In this document: in pieces, positions 58,720 through 64,000 of the stretch | How positions within the stretch are numbered: the first letter of the stretch is position 1 | Layout of the letters: the number at the start of each line of letters is the position of its first letter | Assembly (NCBI RefSeq): GCF_016808335.1 | Contig: NC_053138.1 | Location: 11,835,900 to 11,899,899 of the forward strand | Origin: Panicum virgatum | Taxonomy: Eukaryota > Streptophyta > Magnoliopsida > Poales > Poaceae | Length of the DNA: 64,000 nt | Direction: 5' to 3' | The notes under the pieces: model-generated | Told to the model about the DNA's origin: nothing | What the model saw: the letters and a program-made list of their open reading frames with translations, nothing else | Database searches by the model: none | Made by a program: the position numbers and the translations under genes

Positions 58720-60054
58720 TCAGATGAACTTGGCCAGCTCCCCAAGGAAGGCGTCCACGTGCTCCTCCCTGACGCAGCGCGCCAACACGTTGGCACCGTC
58801 CTTCCTGCATGGCAAGCACGCGACGCAGTGCGGCACCGGCATCCTGTCCATCCGGCACATCACCCTCGCCGGCCTCCCGCCGCCGAAGTCCACCGCGTCG
58901 GCGCCGAGGTTCCGCCAGCTCGTCACGTCGAAGGCGTTGTACCCGAACATCACCTCGACCTGCTCCGCGGACAGACCACCTCCCTCCTGCTTGTGCTTGC
59001 CACCGCGACCTTCCTCGTCACCGGCGGCGGCGGCGCTGTTCCGCTTGAACTGGTGCGGGATCGGCTGCTTGGCGCGCTTGATCAGCCTGACCACGTCGTT
59101 GATGTCGCCGTCCGCCACCTCCCCGCACGTCGGGACGGCCACCGCCGACGTGATGCAGTTGCCGTAGTAGCCGTGCTTGGCGCCGGCGTGCTTGCGCACG
59201 TTGGCGGCGAAGATGAGAGGCGCGGGGGTCGAGGGGTCGTCGGGCATCACCGCGCGCGTCCGGCACTGCCAGAGGACGGCCATGACCGCCTCGAAGACGG
59301 TGCACGGGCCGTCGGCGGGGGCGGCGGCGGCGTGGCCGGCGAATCCGGCTTTGATGCGGTCGACGCACCTGGAGGGGATGGTGATGTCGAGGAACGCGAA
59401 GTCCCGCGGCTCGAGCAGGACCAGCGCGTTCTCCATGGCGGCGACCAGCGGCGGCAGCTCCGGGAGGGAGTCGTCGCCGCAGCTGACGGGCAGGACGGAC
59501 GGGCGGGGCAGGCCCCGCGCGAGCTCGCCGACGGCCCGCATGAACTGCGCGAACCCCGTGCCGTCGGCGACGGCGTGGTTCCGCGTGACGGCGACGACGA
59601 ACCCGCCGCAGGCAAACTCCGTGACCTGCACGAGCAGCAGCGGGTCCGAGGGGTGGAACCCCTCGGCGGCGAGGCCGACGGCGAGCTCGTCCAGCAGCGG
59701 CGAGCCGGAGGGCGGGTCGAGGAGCCCGGAGTCCGCCAGGGAGCGGTCGGCCGACGCGGCCACGAACGCCACGCCCTCGCCCGTGCAGGCGATGCGCAGC
59801 CGCCCGCCGGCGACGGCGACGCGGCCGGCGACCGGGAAGTAGTGGACCAGGGCGCGGGACAGTGCGGCCCGCACGGTCTCGGCGGGCCTGGGGATCGCGC
59901 GGTCGAAGACGTGGAACGACGTGACGGGGAAGAAGGCGAGGGCCCTGTCGAACGACGAGAGGTTGATGTACTGCCCGGCCGCCGGCGGCGCGTTCGACGG
60001 GCCGACGAGCACCGGCGAGGACTTGGTGACAACGACGGCCATCGTCATCGGCAT
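58720..60054 (-). CDS. BAHD acyltransferase
   Basis: A single uninterrupted exon of up to 444 residues. BAHD enzymes transfer acyl groups from acyl-CoA to alcohols or amines of specialised metabolites in the cytosol. The catalytic HxxxD is present as NHAVADG about one third of the way in. The second family motif near the C-terminus is VDFGGG where DFGWG is usual, so Trp is replaced by Gly. The length is normal for the family. ATGs at 60054, 60048 and 60042 are in frame; the third gives MAVVVTKSSPVLVGPS, which looks most like relatives. Very high GC3 makes long frames on the other strand, all shadows. The substrate cannot be predicted. CT-rich tracts (60095-60115) lie just upstream. Confidence 0.9.
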   Translation of the reverse strand: MPMTMAVVVTKSSPVLVGPSNAPPAAGQYINLSSFDRALAFFPVTSFHVFDRAIPRPAETVRAALSRALVHYFPVAGRVAVAGGRLRIACTGEGVAFVAASADRSLADSGLLDPPSGSPLLDELAVGLAAEGFHPSDPLLLVQVTEFACGGFVVAVTRNHAVADGTGFAQFMRAVGELARGLPRPSVLPVSCGDDSLPELPPLVAAMENALVLLEPRDFAFLDITIPSRCVDRIKAGFAGHAAAAPADGPCTVFEAVMAVLWQCRTRAVMPDDPSTPAPLIFAANVRKHAGAKHGYYGNCITSAVAVPTCGEVADGDINDVVRLIKRAKQPIPHQFKRNSAAAAGDEEGRGGKHKQEGGGLSAEQVEVMFGYNAFDVTSWRNLGADAVDFGGGRPARVMCRMDRMPVPHCVACLPCRKDGANVLARCVREEHVDAFLGELAKFI

Positions 60055-61010
60055 GTCTCACTCACTGTCACTCTGGTCTCGCGAAGCTGTTGACTCTATC
60101 TCTCTCTCTCTACCCCCACCCCCTCTTAAACCAGATGCATTCAACGCTGGCAGACGCACATTTTTTAGGTTTTAACTGTGTCCGGCCAATACGTGTGACG
60201 TGACATTTTTTTTGGTTTTACGGCGGCAGGTGGCCTGAGGTCAGATGCATAGTCAGTAGAGCTGTGGAGCCGGGTTGACCAGCGGGATGGGAAATTCAAA
60301 CACGTCGTGTAGCAGCGGATAGCCTTGTTTTAGCAAGTGTTGGACTAGCGGACGAACGCGGTGCCGGATTTTCTTTGTTAAATTGTTTATTGTTTGCACG
60401 CACATCGTCCTGTTTGGCGACTACAAAAGTCGCCCAACTTTTTGGCTGATGCTCTGACGACACCCGGCAAGAGTCAGCGGGTTGAAAATCCTGAGGAAAT
60501 TTTGTTTGGGTGATGGAACTGGAAGGCTGGCACGAGCAGACACAGAGTTGGTGAATGGTGACTGGTGGTGGTGTTCGTTAAGGGCAGGTGATCACCGCCA
60601 CCGCTATGGACCAGGGACAGAGTACAAGGGAGGGCCTTCAAAAGTCAAAACAGATCCAATCCAAGGTTAGTACAGCAAAGGTGGTAGGCGTGGGCCACCG
60701 GTGGGAGCCCAATGGCGGGGACGATCGGAGGATCTCTCACCCGAATGGAAGTTGACATTCCTCCACTCGCTACTCATATTCAACCTACTTTTGCTTTTGT
60801 TTTGTTTCTCTTTCTTCCTGCTCGAGTATGCAAATATTATAATGTAAAAAAATCCTGGAATAGTTGTGCAATAGTGTTGGGCATTATTATTTTTAGTTTG
60901 GAAGAATATTTGCAAATGGGTAGGTATCTTCTTCGATGTCACACCAAATCCCGAGATGTTAAATCAAACTCGCTATCATGTTGAGTTACCATAAAACAAC
61001 AGTTCAGTTC
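60055..61010. other. intergenic, promoter of the BAHD gene
   Basis: No gene recognised. A CT microsatellite near 60095-60112 lies close to the expected transcription start of the minus-strand gene. Confidence 0.35.
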
Positions 61011-61011
61011 A

Positions 61012-61150
61012 ATCACTCTATTCGCTCTGCTATGGCTGGTGCTGATTGTTGTGAGAGAAAAATACTGATTGCTGACTGGTGGCTGCTGGCTGGTGCTGAT
61101 TTAGTGTGCGAGAAAAATACTGTTAGTTGGATGCAGCGAACAGAGTGAAT
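61012..61150. mobile_element. short MITE
   Basis: The left end is CACTCTATTCGCTCTGCT; the right end reverse-complemented is CACTCTGTTCGCTGCATC. GCTGGTGCTGATT and GCGAGAAAAATACTG-like segments are each repeated inside. The target duplication is not clear. Confidence 0.55.
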
Positions 61151-61304
61151 GCTGGTGTCATCGAAGCAAAATTGTGGCGCCCCACAAAATCTCATGCAGG
61201 GCAGTGTCCTACAACTCTTTATAGACCACTAACAGCATTACAACAACAAAATCTTTTTTCGCCAAGCAAAGCGAGCAAACTCTTCGTCCGCAGAAGGCGA
61301 TAGA
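61151..61304 (-). other. 3' UTR region of glutaminyl-tRNA synthetase
   Basis: Sequence between the MITE and the stop codon on the minus strand. It probably contains the polyadenylation site; no separate gene. Confidence 0.4.
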
Positions 61305-64000
61305 TCACTTGGGCCCAGCTTTTCCATAGGAGTCCTTTAAGGTAACCGTTCTGTTGAACACCAGCCGCTCAGGCGTTGAGTCTGAATCCACAGCGAAGTA
61401 ACCTGTAACCGCGCAACACGGTGGTAAGAAACTAAGACAAAGGAATCCTTTATCTTGTTTATCCAAGGAGTTAACATATAAACATGATCCTAATGATGTT
61501 ACCAAGGCGTTCAAACTGGAATTTGTCCCCCAGCACCGCATTTGCAAGTGATGGTACAGCATATGCACCCTTTATCACCTCTTTTGACTGTGGGTCGAGA
61601 TCACCCAGCCAATCCTCCAGCTCCGCAGGGTTCTGAATAGGAAAGACATCCAAGCAATTCAGCGGGACATTACATTACAACAGACACTTGCAACAGGAAG
61701 GGAAGGAAGAAAATATTATACCTCTGAAAGAAACAGTTTCTCAAACAATCTGACTTCAACCTTGAGTGGCTCAACCCCAGGAGAAGGCTCCGCAACCCAG
61801 TGTAATACGCCCTACACAAATTGTAGATGAATCAGAAATAAAAAGCTACAAAAAAATTCTAATGTACAGAAGGATTTCAGCAGCTTATGTACCTTCAGTT
61901 TTGTAGCCTTAGAAGGGTCATACTCAGCTCGGATTTCAACAATGCTATCCGGATTGTCTCCATAGATAACCTCCGTACATTTTATCGGGAATGCATGTCT
62001 ATCCATTCAATTAGCAACACACATCAGCTGACTAGGCATGAAGTAGGTGAACCACTTAGATGCTTGCAAATATATTACCTCAGCATCACTGATTTACCAG
62101 GAGCAAGCCCATAGAAATCTTTCGAATCCTTTAGGCGGAAATCAGATTGCTCAATGTAGACAGTTCTTGAGAATGGAACCTAGGAAAGTTGGGATAGACA
62201 TCACAGGCAATAGCAGAACTTTAGCAGAATGATATCATTTCACTACCACAAAAAAATCCAATCTTTTTTTTCTAAGAAAGATATCATATAACATGTGGGA
62301 ATTAAGAAGCACCTTGTAGTGGGCTGAAGCATCATCATCGGAGGCATTAGGCCACATTTTGGCATCAAGGTTAATTATTGTTCCATGATCTAAATTAGTT
62401 ATAACAACCTTTATTCACCAAAACAATAAAAAAATTAGTTCATCAGTTAAGCGATTAACAAAGTAAAAAAAATGGAAAATAGTTTAATGGAGAACCTTTA
62501 GAGGATGCAAAACGACCAAAGCTCGAGGGGCTACTTTGTTAAGCTCTTCTCTAATATGGTATTCAAGGCGTTCAACGCGAATTAAGCTATTGTCACTGCA
62601 GTGAAAAATAAATTTAGTGGTATCAGTAATATAAAAAGTAGATTTAGTGGTATCAGTAATATAAAAACTGCAATGAAAAATAAAGATTTTCCTGAGATTG
62701 GTATAGAAAGGGACCACTTTGTTTGGCGATTTTGTGCTCTAGGTGCATATATGCACCCATTTTCTACCCAACCAAAGTGCATTGGGATCTGTGATTCACT
62801 TTGTTTCCCTAACAATGGTGTACATAGCAAAATAGGTGGGCAATTCTTTTAAGAATCTATGAAAAACATTTCTCAACTTACCTTCTTGTTATTCCCATTC
62901 CACGAATGAAAGAGTTAATTGCTGTTGATGATACTCCTCTCCTTCTTAGCCCTGCTAGTGTCAACAGTCGAGGATCATCCCACCCATCAACCCATTTGTC
63001 TGTGTCAAGTCGATTCAGCTGCAAGACAAGAGGATGTAACATCTAACTATATAATAGAACTACTCCATAAATAGAATTGCATCCACAAGTTTCAGTGCTA
63101 TACCTTTCTTTTGGACATAACATTGTTTGATATGTTTAGCCTTGAATATTCCCAGACATGTGGCTGGTACTGGCCCAAGGCTACAAGCAGCCAGTAGTAT
63201 GACGGACGACGTATGTCAAATTCTAGAGTACACAACTGACAATATTTAATAGTTAGATTAGTTGATGACAATTTAGGGCCCAAACAACCGGAAAGAAATA
63301 ATTAGACATTACCGAGTGTGTAATGTTCTCAAGAGAATCTACCAAACAATGAGCATAGTCATAGCTTGGGTAGATGAACCACTTGTCTCCAGCATGTGGA
63401 TGAGGTGTAAACTGCATGTACATTAACAAAGATTATAATCCTACACTTGAGAAAAATACAGACAGTTATGTCGGATCAATTACCTTTATTCTATATGCTA
63501 TTAAATCAGCCATGTTCTTGTTGTCATTCTGCATGTCCTGCTTCATCCGAAGAGTAGCCTTTCCCTCAGCAATCAACCCACGTCTCATATCTTCAAATAA
63601 CCTCAGTGACTCTTCAATGGGCCTATCTCTCCACGGACTATTCATCTTCTTTTCTCTGTACTCCTTAATTTCTTCTGGGGTCTGCAAGCATCACTCAATA
63701 TCAACATGCTTCATATTTCTTGTTATCAAAACACGCCTATACGTGAAATTCTAGCTTCTTTTGATCCAAACAAGCAAGCTCAAAGAAAGCAAACCTGGTG
63801 ATCAACATAGGCTAGTCCCTTCTGTATCAAACAAATAGCAAGTTCATATAAATCTTGGAAATAGTCACTTGTATATGTAACTTTGTAAGGTTCCCAGCCC
63901 ATCCATGTGACAATTTCTTGAATATGGTCTATGTATTCTTTCTTCTCGGCCTCTGGATTTGTATCATCAAACCTGTTGCACCGATATCATATCAGCATGT
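61305..64000 (-). CDS. glutaminyl-tRNA synthetase, C-terminal part (5' end outside window)
   Basis: A class I synthetase that charges tRNA-Gln with glutamine. Exons on the minus strand, 5' to 3': 63795-63972, 63484-63681, 63313-63411, 63104-63235, 62882-63018, 62496-62595, 62313-62408, 62079-62179, 61893-61998, 61722-61811, 61503-61632, 61305-61402; all joins GT-AG and in phase. Recognisable features: [85 protein letters not shown] and the KMSKS-loop equivalent VMSKRK, then the beta-barrel anticodon-binding region ([29 protein letters not shown]). TGA is at 61305-61307. The HIGH motif and N-terminal domain lie beyond the right edge. No disabling change was seen in the visible part. The lack of a visible N-terminus prevents a location call, but the sequence is the eukaryotic cytosolic type. 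Confidence 0.93.

Noticed and set aside
58759..60093. 444-codon frame on the plus strand opposite the BAHD gene
   Set aside because: It is the GC-rich antisense shadow; it shows Arg/Gly/His-rich low-complexity protein and no domain, while the minus frame has HxxxD and normal BAHD length.
1..64000. CRISPR arrays, bacterial operons, or integrated virus
   Set aside because: No spaced direct-repeat arrays, no operon-like gene packing and no viral genes beyond the LTR retrotransposon; the window is plant nuclear DNA.

Overview
This is nuclear DNA from a grass (Poaceae), probably a panicoid. The evidence is GC-rich first exons, GT-AG introns, grass-type MITEs (Tourist/PIF-Harbinger, Stowaway), hAT and Helitron elements, a Reina-like Ty3/Gypsy element, and a CNL resistance gene of the type common in grasses. 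The species cannot be named from the sequence alone.

Layout. 0.2-0.7 kb: small predicted membrane protein. 1.2-2.3 kb: Helitron with a duplicated 5' end. 2.9-7.3 kb (minus): CC-NBS-LRR pseudogene with three frameshifts, one stop and a deletion inside NB-ARC. 9.6-10.2 kb: non-autonomous hAT with perfect 8-bp target duplication. 11.3-11.7 kb (minus): short mitochondrial protein. 12.9-13.4 kb (minus): a tiny three-exon coiled-coil gene. 15.1-16.5 kb: Mutator-like element holding a nested solo LTR. 18.2-18.7 kb: second hAT. 19.8-21.7 kb: hypoxanthine-guanine phosphoribosyltransferase. 22.5-23.2 kb: two Tourist-type MITEs. 23.7-25.6 kb: solo-LTR-like element. 26.0-28.1 kb: plastid TPR protein resembling SLOW GREEN 1, with an apparent frameshift. 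29.5-34.8 and 36.4-47.1 kb: tandem SSRP1 (FACT subunit) genes, each broken in its own way; the second carries a 5.6-kb Reina-type retrotransposon inside exon 5. 49.2-55.5 kb: DUF1664 membrane/coiled-coil gene with a 1.1-kb transposon in an intron. 57.6-58.4 kb: truncated BED zinc-finger gene derived from a hAT transposase. 58.7-60.1 kb (minus): intronless BAHD acyltransferase. 61.3-64.0 kb (minus, cut by the window edge): cytosolic-type glutaminyl-tRNA synthetase.

The housekeeping genes (purine salvage, plastid biogenesis, chromatin, tRNA charging) form no operon or pathway; this is ordinary plant gene spacing with transposons between and inside genes. The most striking observation is the SSRP1 pair. 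Exon by exon, both copies keep all 16 exons and near-identical exon lengths, yet copy 1 has an early stop plus a frameshift and copy 2 has the retrotransposon insertion plus a nonsense codon. If the assembly is right, neither copy can make full-length SSRP1 and another locus must supply it. All exon joins and lesion calls were made by hand reading and paralog comparison; no alignment or database search was run.
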